Source: Oscillospiraceae bacterium (GTDB taxonomy: Bacteria > Bacillota > Clostridia > Oscillospirales > Oscillospiraceae). Taken from it: a DNA stretch of 34,835 nucleotides. The position numbers were made by a program, and so were the translations under genes. The notes under the pieces are model-generated. The model had not been told where the DNA came from and searched no databases. It worked only from the letters and a program-made list of their open reading frames with translations. The stretch lies in NCBI GenBank assembly GCA_017410075.1, contig JAFQRK010000027.1, positions 1 to 34,835 of the forward strand, in the 5' to 3' direction. Shown in pieces: positions 24,982-31,956 of this stretch (the stretch's first letter is position 1; every line of letters begins with the position of its first letter).

Positions 24982-26100
24982 TTAACCTCCCATCAGTTTG
25001 GCAGCCATATTCAGGATGATGCCGCCGGCGATCACCGATGCGATCTGCCCGGAGACATTGACACCGATGGAATGCATCAGCAGGAAATTCTGGGGATCTT
25101 CCTGCAGCGCCATCTTATGCACGATCCGCCCGGACATTGGGAATGCGGAAATACCGGCTGCGCCGATCATCGGATTGATCTTCTTTTTGCTGAATAGGTT
25201 TAAAAACTTGGCAAACAGTACGCCGCCGGCGGTATCCACAATGAAGGCTACCAGACCCAGACCCATAATCAGTAGCGTATCCACCTGCAGGAACTTATCC
25301 GCAGTCATATTGAATGCCACGGAAACGCCCAGGAAAATAGTGATCAAATTTGCCAGCACATTCTGGGCGGTATCAGAAAGGCTGTTGAGCACTCCGCACT
25401 CGCGGATCAGATTGCCAAACATCAGAAAACCGATCAGCGCAGTTGCCTGGGGGATGATGGCTGAAACCACAACGGTAATAATAACGGGAAACAGGATCCG
25501 GGTCAGCTTGCTGACAGATTTCTGCTCATAGGGCATACGGATGAGCCGCTCCTTTTTGGTGGTCAGCAGCTTGATGACCGGCGGTTGGATCACCGGCACC
25601 AGCGCCATATAGGAATATGCCGCCACGGTGATGGCACCTACATACTGAGACCCCAGCTTGTTGGCCACAGCGATGGAGGTAGGACCGTCCGCCGCACCAA
25701 TGATGGCAATGGAGAAGAAATCCCGAAAATCCGGGAAGAACATACTGGCCATACATAAGGTAAAGAAAATGCCGAACTGGGCAGCTGCGCCAAACAGCAT
25801 CAGCTTCGGATTGGTAAGCAGCGGGCCAAAATCTATCATCGCGCCAATGCCAATAAACAGCAGCAGCGGAAAAAGCTCGTTGGCGATACCGGCGTTATAC
25901 AGCGTCTGGATCGGGCCTGCCAGCGCATCTGACAGCGGAATATTCACCAAGATCGCACCGAAGCCCATAGGCAGCAGCAGCGCCGGCTCCATCTGCTTGG
26001 CGATCGCCAGATAGATCAGCATGCAGCCGATGAGGATCATAATCCCCTCGCCCCAGCCGAATTCCAGCAGGTTCTTATACAGTATTTCAAAATTCTCCAT
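24982..26100 (-). CDS. Beta subunit of a Na+-pumping carboxylic-acid decarboxylase (OadB/GcdB/MmdB family)
   Basis: A 372-residue integral membrane protein that couples decarboxylation of biotin-bound CO2 to Na+ export. The segments DFGPLLTNPKLMLFGAAAQFGIF and AIIGAADGPTSIAVANKLG are the family signature and include the key aspartate of the ion path. About nine hydrophobic helices can be counted. The ATG at 26100 follows GGGAGG, and a longer in-frame extension to 26202 is not homologous. The OadG-like subunit follows, but no alpha (carboxyltransferase) or biotin-carrier gene is in the window. The acid decarboxylated (oxaloacetate, methylmalonyl-CoA or glutaconyl-CoA) therefore cannot be told. 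Confidence 0.92.
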   Translation of the reverse strand: MENFEILYKNLLEFGWGEGIMILIGCMLIYLAIAKQMEPALLLPMGFGAILVNIPLSDALAGPIQTLYNAGIANELFPLLLFIGIGAMIDFGPLLTNPKLMLFGAAAQFGIFFTLCMASMFFPDFRDFFSIAIIGAADGPTSIAVANKLGSQYVGAITVAAYSYMALVPVIQPPVIKLLTTKKERLIRMPYEQKSVSKLTRILFPVIITVVVSAIIPQATALIGFLMFGNLIRECGVLNSLSDTAQNVLANLITIFLGVSVAFNMTADKFLQVDTLLIMGLGLVAFIVDTAGGVLFAKFLNLFSKKKINPMIGAAGISAFPMSGRIVHKMALQEDPQNFLLMHSIGVNVSGQIASVIAGGIILNMAAKLMGG

Positions 26101-26165
26101 ATTTTCCTCCCAACAGCTTTTTTTGCATTCGAACTGTTCTAAATGATCGCGCGCCTCTGGGATAC

Positions 26166-26171
26166 AGTATA
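26166..26171 (-). promoter_or_regulatory. -10 element upstream of the decarboxylase beta subunit
   Basis: TATACT on the - strand with a poor -35. The leader would be about 60 nt. The flanking sequence (ATACAGTATA on the + strand) is nearly symmetric. This is the best candidate in the 104-bp gap. Confidence 0.4.
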
Positions 26172-26204
26172 GTGTCTTATTGGATAATATGTTTATAATC
26201 AAAT

Positions 26205-26234
26205 AAAAGCCGCCGGCTTACACTGACGGCTTTT
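26205..26234 (-). terminator. Terminator after the AGCS symporter gene
   Basis: AAAAGCCG paired with CGGCTTTT around a 14-base loop that itself contains a short GCC/GGC element. It lies 4 bp past the symporter stop and is followed by T/A-rich sequence on the - strand. Confidence 0.75.
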
Positions 26235-26238
26235 GTTA

Positions 26239-27645
26239 TTATTTCAGTCTTTCCGGATTCTTTCCGAAATGTTCTTTTGTCAGCTTCGCCACCACGCCGG
26301 ACAGCGCGAACAGCGCGATAAAGTTGGGGATGGCCATCAGACCGTTAAAGGTATCTGCCAGATCCCAAACCACCTTCAAAGAAGTGGTGGTGCCCACAAT
26401 GACCATTGCGGAGAACAGAAGCTGGTACACCTTGGATGCCTTGACGCCGAACAGATACTCCACACAGCGGGTGCCGTACAGCGACCAGCCCAAAATAGTG
26501 GAGAACGCAAACAGGAACAGCGCCACCGCGACAAACAGAGCAGCGATCTTGTCACCAAAGATGGTGGCGAATGCTGCGGTGATCAGCTCCGAGCTGATCT
26601 CCTTCCCAAACTCGATGGGAATGCCGCTGACCGTAATCGCCAGACCTGTCAGCGTGCAGATCACCAGGGTATCTGCAAACACTTCAAAGATGCCGTACAG
26701 ACCCTGCTTCACGGGGCTGTCTGTATCCGCAGCCGCGTGGGCAATACCGGCAGAGCCAAGACCTGCCTCATTGGAGAACGCGCTGCGCTTAAGACCCCAG
26801 GTCAAAGCTTCCTTGACCGCAATGCCGCAAGCTGCGCCGCAGACTGCCTGGGGCGTAAATGCGCCTACAAAGATCAGCCGGAATGCCTGGCCGATGCCGC
26901 CGATATTCACACCGATCACGATCAGGGTGCTGAGAATATAGAAAAGGCTCATAAAGGGCACCAGCAGCTCTGCGATCTTTCCGATCCGCTTGATGCCGCC
27001 CAGGAGGGTAACGCCGCAGAACACCGCGATCACAACGCCCACGATGATGCTGATCAGCATTTTCTTATCTGCTGCCGCAGGGACAAAAGCGGTGATAGCG
27101 TTGTTTACGGAATTGGAAATGCTGTTTGCCTGGGACAGGTTACCGATGCCGAAGGAGGCCAGCGCAGCCAGGGCAGCAAATGCGATCGCCAGCCATTTCC
27201 AATTCTTTCCCAAGCCGTTGGTAATGTAATACATAGGGCCGCCGACCCAGTCGCCCTTTTCATTCTTCTGCCGGAACTTGATGGAAAGGACAACCTCGCA
27301 GTATTTGATGATCATTCCCAGCAGCGCAGCGATCCACAGCCAGAAGATCGCGCCGTAGCCGCCCATAGCAATGGCCTGGCTTGTGCCGATAATATTACCG
27401 GTGCCCACCGTAGCTGCCAGCGCCGTGGTGACCGCTTGGAAGGGGGTAACTGCGCCGTTTTGTGCAGATTGCTTTTGAAACACCTTGCCGATGGTATTTT
27501 TCATCGCGTAGCCAAATTTGGCAAACTGGAGTCCTCTGTTGCGAACAGTGAAGAACACGCCGCCCAGCAAAACGCAGGGAAGCAGGATATACATCCACGC
27601 CACCGTATTCAGCGTGCCGGTGAAAAATTTAAGGATCGCTTCCAT
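26239..27645 (-). CDS. Sodium:alanine symporter of the AGCS (AlsT/DagA) family
   Basis: A 468-residue Na+-coupled amino-acid importer, most likely for alanine and/or glycine. Visible family features are the VGTGNIIGTSQAIAMGGYGAIFW motif, the CEVVLSIKFRQ and GGPMYYI segments, and KRSAFSNEAGLGSA. About ten membrane helices are present, with the expected length. The ATG at 27645 follows AGGAGGGG, and the longer frame to 27759 runs over the promoter. It neighbours the Na+-pumping decarboxylase subunits, so both use the sodium gradient, but each unit has its own terminator. Confidence 0.94.
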   Translation of the reverse strand: MEAILKFFTGTLNTVAWMYILLPCVLLGGVFFTVRNRGLQFAKFGYAMKNTIGKVFQKQSAQNGAVTPFQAVTTALAATVGTGNIIGTSQAIAMGGYGAIFWLWIAALLGMIIKYCEVVLSIKFRQKNEKGDWVGGPMYYITNGLGKNWKWLAIAFAALAALASFGIGNLSQANSISNSVNNAITAFVPAAADKKMLISIIVGVVIAVFCGVTLLGGIKRIGKIAELLVPFMSLFYILSTLIVIGVNIGGIGQAFRLIFVGAFTPQAVCGAACGIAVKEALTWGLKRSAFSNEAGLGSAGIAHAAADTDSPVKQGLYGIFEVFADTLVICTLTGLAITVSGIPIEFGKEISSELITAAFATIFGDKIAALFVAVALFLFAFSTILGWSLYGTRCVEYLFGVKASKVYQLLFSAMVIVGTTTSLKVVWDLADTFNGLMAIPNFIALFALSGVVAKLTKEHFGKNPERLK

Positions 27646-27676
27646 AAAACCCCTCCTAAATATAATACTGTATACA

Positions 27677-27705
27677 ATTATACGGCCTTGTGTGCAAAAA
27701 AGCAA
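27677..27705 (-). promoter_or_regulatory. Promoter of the AGCS symporter gene
   Basis: -35 TTGCTT (27705-27700) and consensus -10 TATAAT (27682-27677) are 17 bases apart. Just downstream, near the start of the transcript, is the A/T-rich symmetric sequence ATACTGTATAC on the + strand (27666-27676), a possible operator. Confidence 0.72.
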
Positions 27706-27715
27706 TAAAAATAAT

Positions 27716-27737
27716 CCCCGCCGGAGGTTCGGCGGGG
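27716..27737 (-). terminator. Terminator after the small Cro/C1 regulator gene
   Basis: Stem CCCCGCCG/CGGCGGGG with a 6-base loop is followed on the - strand by ATTATTTTTATT. It lies 19 bp past the regulator stop. Confidence 0.82.
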
Positions 27738-27755
27738 GCGGATGATTTTTCTGCG

Positions 27756-27953
27756 TCACTTACACTGTGTAAAGCGCACCACATCATTGGGCGTGCACTC
27801 TAAAACGGTGCAAAGCTTTTCCAATGTCAGGAGCGTGATATTATTTCCCTTTTTCAACGAATCCAGGGTCTTATTGTCAATTCCTGCTTTCAGCAAGCTG
27901 TATTGCGAAACACCTTTGCGCTGCATCGTTTCCCACAGCGGCGTATAATCCAG
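27756..27953 (-). CDS. Small Cro/C1-type HTH regulator with a non-ATG start
   Basis: A 65-codon frame whose product reads LDYTPLWETMQRKGVSQYSLL, then NKTLDSLKKGNNITLLTLEKLC and VLECTPNDVVRF. This is the full short XRE/HTH_26-type fold of five helices. Family members begin just before the LDYTPLWETM-like segment, but no ATG, GTG or TTG exists there. The codon in that place is CTG (27953-27951), with GAGGAG 4 bases upstream and a good -10 box about 36 bases upstream. The next in-frame ATG (27926) would cut off the first helix, leaving 56 residues. Either CTG is used, or the start codon was lost and the gene is decaying. Target genes are unknown. Confidence 0.65.
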   Translation of the reverse strand: MDYTPLWETMQRKGVSQYSLLKAGIDNKTLDSLKKGNNITLLTLEKLCTVLECTPNDVVRFTQCK

Positions 27954-27988
27954 CGCGCTCCTCGCCGCCTTTCTGTTTTCTTAAAAAC

Positions 27989-27994
27989 ATTATA
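27989..27994 (-). promoter_or_regulatory. -10 element of the small HTH regulator promoter
   Basis: A perfect TATAAT on the - strand with no good -35. The start of transcription would fall near 27982, about 29 nt before the CTG, leaving room only for the ribosome site. This supports translation from the CTG region. Confidence 0.5.
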
Positions 27995-28087
27995 GGTGTC
28001 TTTTTCATTTTTCAGTATTGTGGAGTTAATCACAATATTCCCTGCCGGAAGCGCGCAGAGGGCTTACCTCCTCATTTTAAGGAAACC

Positions 28088-28115
28088 TTAAAACACAGCC
28101 CGGGAAAATTATGCT
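28088..28115 (+). promoter_or_regulatory. Probable promoter of the YwaF-like gene
   Basis: -35-like TTAAAA (28088-28093) and -10 TATGCT (28110-28115) have a 16-base spacer. The gap 27995-28163 otherwise holds nothing recognisable. Confidence 0.45.
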
Positions 28116-28163
28116 AAGATACTTTTATCAAAGGGTCCTGCCCGGAAAGACAGAGAGAGGCTT

Positions 28164-28910
28164 ATGAAAGAGTTTTTTGCGCAGCTTTTCAGCCAAAACA
28201 ATTCCAATCTGCAGATCGGTCTGTTCGACAAATGGCATTTTCTTTATCTGTTCCTCATCTTCGGCGGCACGCTGGTGCTGTCGCTGATCGGCCGCAAATT
28301 CCCTAAGAAAAAGGACTTCCTCCAAAAGCTTATGGCATACCTGACGGTGGGTCTTTATATCGCAGACTTTTTCATTATGCCGCTGTCCGACAGCTATGAC
28401 GGCATCAGCGCCTATAAGCTGCCCTTCAACATCTGCACCATTATGGCTGTTTTGGTGCCTTTTGTTCAGTTTAATCCCAAATTCGCCAAGATCCGGCAGC
28501 CGGTGGTGACCCTTTCCATCGCCTCCAGCCTGATGTGGATGTGCTATCCCGGATCGGCGCTGGGCGGCCAGCCTCCTTTTAGTTACATCATCTTCCAGAC
28601 CTTTATGTACCACGGCTTCCTTTTCTGCTGGGGCGTACTGAATGTAAGCTACGGCGATGTTTCCTATCGCCTGCGCAACATCTGGAAGGAATTTGTGGGC
28701 ATCCTGCTGATCCTGGTCTGGGCAGCCTTTGGCAATGCGGTTTACGACCGGGGCTACAACTGGTTTTTCATCGAGACCAGCATCTTCCCCTTCCTGCCGG
28801 ATAAAATCATGCCGGTGGCCGTGGTCTTCTCGGTGTTCGGCGTGTGCCTTGTGATCTACGGCATCTATTTCGCCTTGAAGGCCCTGGGCAAAAAGAAAGC
28901 TGCTGCGTAA
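28164..28910 (+). CDS. YwaF/TIGR02206-family integral membrane protein
   Basis: A 248-residue protein with about seven hydrophobic helices. The segments LFDKWHFLYLFLIF, KLPFNICTIMAVLVPF and FGNAVYDRGYNWFFIETS fit the YwaF (TIGR02206) family of predicted membrane proteins, whose role is not established. GAGAGGC precedes the ATG at 28164. It is a single-gene unit with its own promoter and a terminator shared with cpsD. Confidence 0.75.
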   Translation: MKEFFAQLFSQNNSNLQIGLFDKWHFLYLFLIFGGTLVLSLIGRKFPKKKDFLQKLMAYLTVGLYIADFFIMPLSDSYDGISAYKLPFNICTIMAVLVPFVQFNPKFAKIRQPVVTLSIASSLMWMCYPGSALGGQPPFSYIIFQTFMYHGFLFCWGVLNVSYGDVSYRLRNIWKEFVGILLILVWAAFGNAVYDRGYNWFFIETSIFPFLPDKIMPVAVVFSVFGVCLVIYGIYFALKALGKKKAAA

Positions 28911-28913
28911 TAA

Positions 28914-28939
28914 AATCCCCACTCAGATGAGTGGGGATT
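28914..28939. terminator. Bidirectional terminator between the YwaF-like gene and cpsD
   Basis: A perfect 11-bp stem AATCCCCACTC/GAGTGGGGATT with a 4-base loop lies 3 bp past the YwaF-like stop and 4 bp before the cpsD stop. Confidence 0.88.
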
Positions 28940-28943
28940 CTGA

Positions 28944-29687
28944 TTACTCTTCGGTTTTCTCCGGGGTTTCCGTGACGGCCTTGCCGTAGCGGCCGTAGCG
29001 ACCGTACTGACCGTACTTTCCGTAGCTGCCGTACTTACCGTACTTGCCGTAGCCCTGGGCAAAGGGATCAACCTTGTTCAGGATAACACCCAGAATGGGG
29101 CAGGAGGTCTTTTCCAGCTGCTCCTTGACCCGCTGCGCAAAACGGTAGCTGATGGCATTGGACTCGACCACCATAACCAGACCGTCGCAGGACTCTGCGA
29201 TAATGGCGCTGTCAATAACATTGCCGATGGGAGGTGTATCAACGATCACATAGTCATATTCGCTTCTGAGCTTCTCCAGCAGCGTCTTGAAGCTGCTTTC
29301 GCCCAGCAATTCTGCAGGGTTGGGGGGGAAGCCGCCGGTCAGGATCATATCCAGGCCCTCGTGATCGGTGGTGCAGATCAGATCCTCATAGTTGGTCATA
29401 CCGGACAGATAGTATGCCAGACCGTCCTTATCTCCGTTCAGGTGGATCTTGCCCAGCAAGGTGGAGTTACGCAGGTCAGCGTCAATGAGGATGACCTTCT
29501 TATGTGCCTCAGACAGGGAAAGCGCCAGATTCAGGCTGACGGTACTCTTTCCTTCGTTGGGGGTGCAGCTGGTGATGGCGATCACCTTTTTCTCCCGGCC
29601 ACAGAAGAACAGATTGGTTCTCAGGGACTTATAAGCCTCTTCGACGGGGAAGGTTAACTTCTGATACTTGATTCGAATGTCAGTCAT
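28944..29687 (-). CDS. Bacterial tyrosine kinase CpsD/CapB (YwqD-like)
   Basis: A cytoplasmic BY-kinase that phosphorylates itself and other proteins to control polysaccharide export. The 247-residue protein begins with the EAYKSLRTNL segment (residues 17-26). Walker A (CTPNEGKST, about 41-49), Walker A' (LIDADLRNS) and Walker B (VIVDTPPIG) follow. The C-terminal tail holds eight tyrosines, one every third residue, each in a YG[K/S/Q/R] unit, then an acidic end. This is the autophosphorylation cluster. It lacks the membrane activator domain, which is the separate CpsC encoded upstream with a 1-bp stop/start overlap. Confidence 0.93.
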   Translation of the reverse strand: MTDIRIKYQKLTFPVEEAYKSLRTNLFFCGREKKVIAITSCTPNEGKSTVSLNLALSLSEAHKKVILIDADLRNSTLLGKIHLNGDKDGLAYYLSGMTNYEDLICTTDHEGLDMILTGGFPPNPAELLGESSFKTLLEKLRSEYDYVIVDTPPIGNVIDSAIIAESCDGLVMVVESNAISYRFAQRVKEQLEKTSCPILGVILNKVDPFAQGYGKYGKYGSYGKYGQYGRYGRYGKAVTETPEKTEE

Positions 29688-30406
29688 TATTTGCGTCCCC
29701 CTCTCTTCTTTTTCTTGGTGGCAGGCTCATTGGTGGGAATAGAAGCCAGCACATTCAGGCCCAGATAATGCTCAACATCATCTGTATCCTTGATGGTGTC
29801 ATTGGAATAATGCTGCAGCAGGATGATAGCAATTGCCAGCAGGCAGCCCAGCGCCGCACCCAGGATCACATTGTTGCGGGTGTTGGGGGTGCTGGGAGAG
29901 GTGGGCAGGCTTGCGGCGTCAACCACATTAACCGTTTCGACCTTCATAACATCCACGATCTTCTTGGCAGAAACCTCGCGGATGGCTTCAGCCAGCTGCT
30001 GCGCCATAACAGGATCCGGATCCTTGACCACAATGGTGACGATACGGGTATCCTCTTCCGTTTCCACAGAGATCTTTCCCTGCACAGAAGAAGCGCTAAT
30101 CTCCAGACCCAGGCGGTCTACCACCTGCTCAGCCACATCGCGGCTCTTGATGATCCGGGCATAGTCCTTTGTCAGATGAGTACTGACCTGGAAGTCCGTA
30201 GATGTCAGCTTATCGTCGTTTTGCTTGGACAAAACATAGATCGTGGTGGTTGACTGATATTGGGGAGTGATGAACAGCTTTGTTCCCAGCAGAAATGCAG
30301 ATGCCACTACCAGGCCGCAAAGGACAATAATGATCCATCTTTTGACCAAAACATCAAATACATCTCTGGCGGTTACTTCCAGCTTTCTTTCGTGATTCTC
30401 ATTCAT
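29687..30406 (-). CDS. Wzz-domain polysaccharide co-polymerase CpsC/YveK (kinase activator)
   Basis: A 239-residue membrane adaptor. A Wzz domain starts near residue 10, the first helix is at about 28-48 (RWIIIVLCGLVVASAFLLG), and a long extracellular coiled region follows. The second helix is at about 184-204 (NVILGAALGCLLAIAIILL). The cytoplasmic tail ends in a basic KKKKRGGRK. In Firmicutes this tail switches on the CpsD kinase. The stop overlaps the cpsD start (TAATG), and the start overlaps the end of cpsB by 8 bp. Confidence 0.92.
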   Translation of the reverse strand: MNENHERKLEVTARDVFDVLVKRWIIIVLCGLVVASAFLLGTKLFITPQYQSTTTIYVLSKQNDDKLTSTDFQVSTHLTKDYARIIKSRDVAEQVVDRLGLEISASSVQGKISVETEEDTRIVTIVVKDPDPVMAQQLAEAIREVSAKKIVDVMKVETVNVVDAASLPTSPSTPNTRNNVILGAALGCLLAIAIILLQHYSNDTIKDTDDVEHYLGLNVLASIPTNEPATKKKKRGGRK

Positions 30407-31136
30407 ATCGATTCGCTATGCTCCTCTCAACTGTTTCCATTGGGTTCACACGCATTATCTGATCCCGATAATCGGCCCCCATTATTTTTTCAATGTACGC
30501 GGCACATTTGCCGATGTTCACCTTTCGCTCTTTCAGACCGTGGGCATCGCTGCCGACAAAGTGCAGCAGATCCTGCTGCATCGCCTTTTTGCAAAACTGC
30601 TTCCAGAAGAAGCCTTCCTCGCCAATGATGCTGCCGGCGCTCATCTGAATGTAAACGCCCATATCCACCAGCCTGCGCAGGAGCTCCGTATCCTTTCGGA
30701 TCGCTCCGCAGCGCTCTGCGTGTGCCATAATAGGGGCATACCCCTTGTTCATTACCGCGTGACACCGTTCCAGAATGTACTTCTTTTCCGCTGCCTCCGG
30801 GAATTCCAGCAGCACAAACTCCGTACCGGCCATAGTATGGCAACGCCCGTTTTTGATTTCCTCCACGGTGTCCATATATACATGGATCTCACAGCCAAGC
30901 CGCAGCTTCAGATCCGGCAGTTCCTGCTTCACCCGATCGCGCAGTGCGTCAAAGTTCGCCTGAACGGTATCCGCAGGACACTCAAACATATTCTTTCGGT
31001 AATGGGGGGTCAGGTATACTGTACGCACACCTGCATCGTACTCCTGCCGCAGCAGGGTCAGCGTCTCCTCCAGCTGCTTAGGGCCGTCGTCAACGCCAAA
31101 AAGCAAGTGGCAGTGCATATCAAAAAACTCCGGCAT
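30399..31136 (-). CDS. Tyrosine-protein phosphatase CpsB/CapC (PHP family, YwqE-like)
   Basis: A metal-dependent phosphotyrosine phosphatase that reverses CpsD phosphorylation. The 245-residue PHP-fold protein has FDMHCHLLFGVDDGP at the N-terminus, then TPHYRKNMFE, AHAERC and the C-terminal GSDAHG, all expected metal ligands. A GTG two codons upstream (31142) is also in frame. The ATG at 31136 is chosen because CGGAGG lies about 5 bases before it but immediately abuts the GTG. It is first in the cpsB-cpsC-cpsD operon, which contains no glycosyltransferase, flippase or polymerase. Confidence 0.92.
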   Translation of the reverse strand: MPEFFDMHCHLLFGVDDGPKQLEETLTLLRQEYDAGVRTVYLTPHYRKNMFECPADTVQANFDALRDRVKQELPDLKLRLGCEIHVYMDTVEEIKNGRCHTMAGTEFVLLEFPEAAEKKYILERCHAVMNKGYAPIMAHAERCGAIRKDTELLRRLVDMGVYIQMSAGSIIGEEGFFWKQFCKKAMQQDLLHFVGSDAHGLKERKVNIGKCAAYIEKIMGADYRDQIMRVNPMETVERSIANRYE

Positions 31137-31184
31137 ACGCACCTCCGGTTTGCATAGTAACGCATTGTAGACATACCGTGAAGC

Positions 31185-31190
31185 ATTATA
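31185..31190 (-). promoter_or_regulatory. Extended -10 promoter of cpsB-cpsC-cpsD
   Basis: TGTGATATAAT on the - strand gives a TRTGN extended -10 with a perfect TATAAT and no good -35. The 15 bases around it are identical to those of the divergent promoter at 31333-31338. Confidence 0.68.
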
Positions 31191-31259
31191 TCACAAAAAA
31201 TCAATTTATGCTAGATGTTTTTACAAAAAAATTGCGGTTTATGAAATAATTTAACCGGC

Positions 31260-31280
31260 AAATTCCCCGGCAGGGAATTT
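31260..31280. other. Perfect hairpin in the cpsB/hydrolase divergent region
   Basis: AAATTCCC and GGGAATTT flank a 5-base CGGCA loop, lying about midway between the two divergent -10 boxes. There is no T run and no gene ends here, so it is not a terminator. It could be an operator or simply a remnant of a repeat. The rest of 31201-31330 holds nothing recognisable. Confidence 0.45.
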
Positions 31281-31332
31281 GGAACTGCGGCAGAGAAATT
31301 CCGCTCCCTCTTTTCTTTTCTAAATTTTGTGA

Positions 31333-31338
31333 TATAAT
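31333..31338 (+). promoter_or_regulatory. Extended -10 promoter of the cysteine hydrolase gene
   Basis: TGTGATATAAT with a perfect TATAAT is preceded by a T-rich region rather than a clear -35. The leader is about 25 nt. Confidence 0.68.
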
Positions 31339-31369
31339 GGTTTCAAAGCTGAAAAGGAGGGCGTTTCCT

Positions 31370-31870
31370 ATGAAGAAAACCCTGATCGTTGTTGATATGC
31401 AGAACGACTTTGTGGATATGGCATTGGGCACGGCAGAGGCCGTGCAGATCGTACCCAAGGTCAAGCAGAAAATCGAAGAATACCGCAAAAACGGCTATGA
31501 GATCATCTACACCCGGGATACCCACCTGGACGATTATCTTGAAACCGCTGAGGGCAGGAAGCTTCCGGTCAAGCATTGCATCAAGGGCACAAAGGGCTGG
31601 GAGATCGTGGACGGACTGTATGTCGAGGGCTGCAAGATCATCGACAAGCCCAATTTCGGCTGGCCCCATTGGGATCGGGAAGTCCTGGAGGATGTGCAGA
31701 TCATCGGCCTTTGCACCGACATCTGCGTGGTTTCCAACGCGCTGATCATCAAGGCCACCTTCCCCGATGCTGCCGTTTCCGTGGACAGCGCCTGCTGCGC
31801 AGGCGTGACGGTGGAATCTCACAACGCTGCGCTGAAAACAATGGCGATGTGCCAGATAGATGTTATGTAA
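31370..31870 (+). CDS. Isochorismatase-like cysteine hydrolase (nicotinamidase-related)
   Basis: A 166-residue amidohydrolase with the family's catalytic triad: D9 in VVDMQNDFV, K93 in IDKPNFGW, and C119 in GLCTDICVVSNAL. Length and motif spacing fit the nicotinamidase/cysteine hydrolase group. Nicotinamide is a plausible but unproven substrate. AAAGGAGG lies ahead of the ATG at 31370. It is a single-gene unit with its own promoter and terminator. Confidence 0.88.
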   Translation: MKKTLIVVDMQNDFVDMALGTAEAVQIVPKVKQKIEEYRKNGYEIIYTRDTHLDDYLETAEGRKLPVKHCIKGTKGWEIVDGLYVEGCKIIDKPNFGWPHWDREVLEDVQIIGLCTDICVVSNALIIKATFPDAAVSVDSACCAGVTVESHNAALKTMAMCQIDVM

Positions 31871-31873
31871 ACC

Positions 31874-31907
31874 AATCGCCCGCCGGCTGTTCGGTGGGCG
31901 ATTTTTC
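31874..31907 (+). terminator. Terminator after the cysteine hydrolase gene
   Basis: AATCGCCC and GGGCGATT flank an inner CCG/CGG stem. Five T follow on the + strand. It begins 3 bp past the stop. Confidence 0.88.
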
Positions 31908-31936
31908 TTTGCAAAGCCGTTTTGTTGTGCTATACT
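31908..31936 (+). promoter_or_regulatory. Promoter of the HAD/P-loop kinase gene pair
   Basis: -35 TTTGCA (31908-31913) and -10 TATACT (31931-31936) are 17 bases apart, with TGTGC before the -10 (extended -10). It begins directly at the end of the preceding terminator and leaves a leader of only about 15 nt. Confidence 0.68.
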
Positions 31937-31956
31937 GTTGCTAAGAGGTGAGAAGT

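Noticed and set aside
28976..29052. Short tandem repeats suggesting a CRISPR array or minisatellite
   Set aside because: The 9-bp units are coding and translate to Tyr-Gly-X triplets in the tail of a BY-kinase. There are no spacers.
28041..31278. Shared 12-mer CCGGCAGGGAAT near the YwaF promoter (- strand) and in the cpsB upstream region
   Set aside because: Matches of this length are expected by chance in a window of this size, and there is no extended similarity around it.
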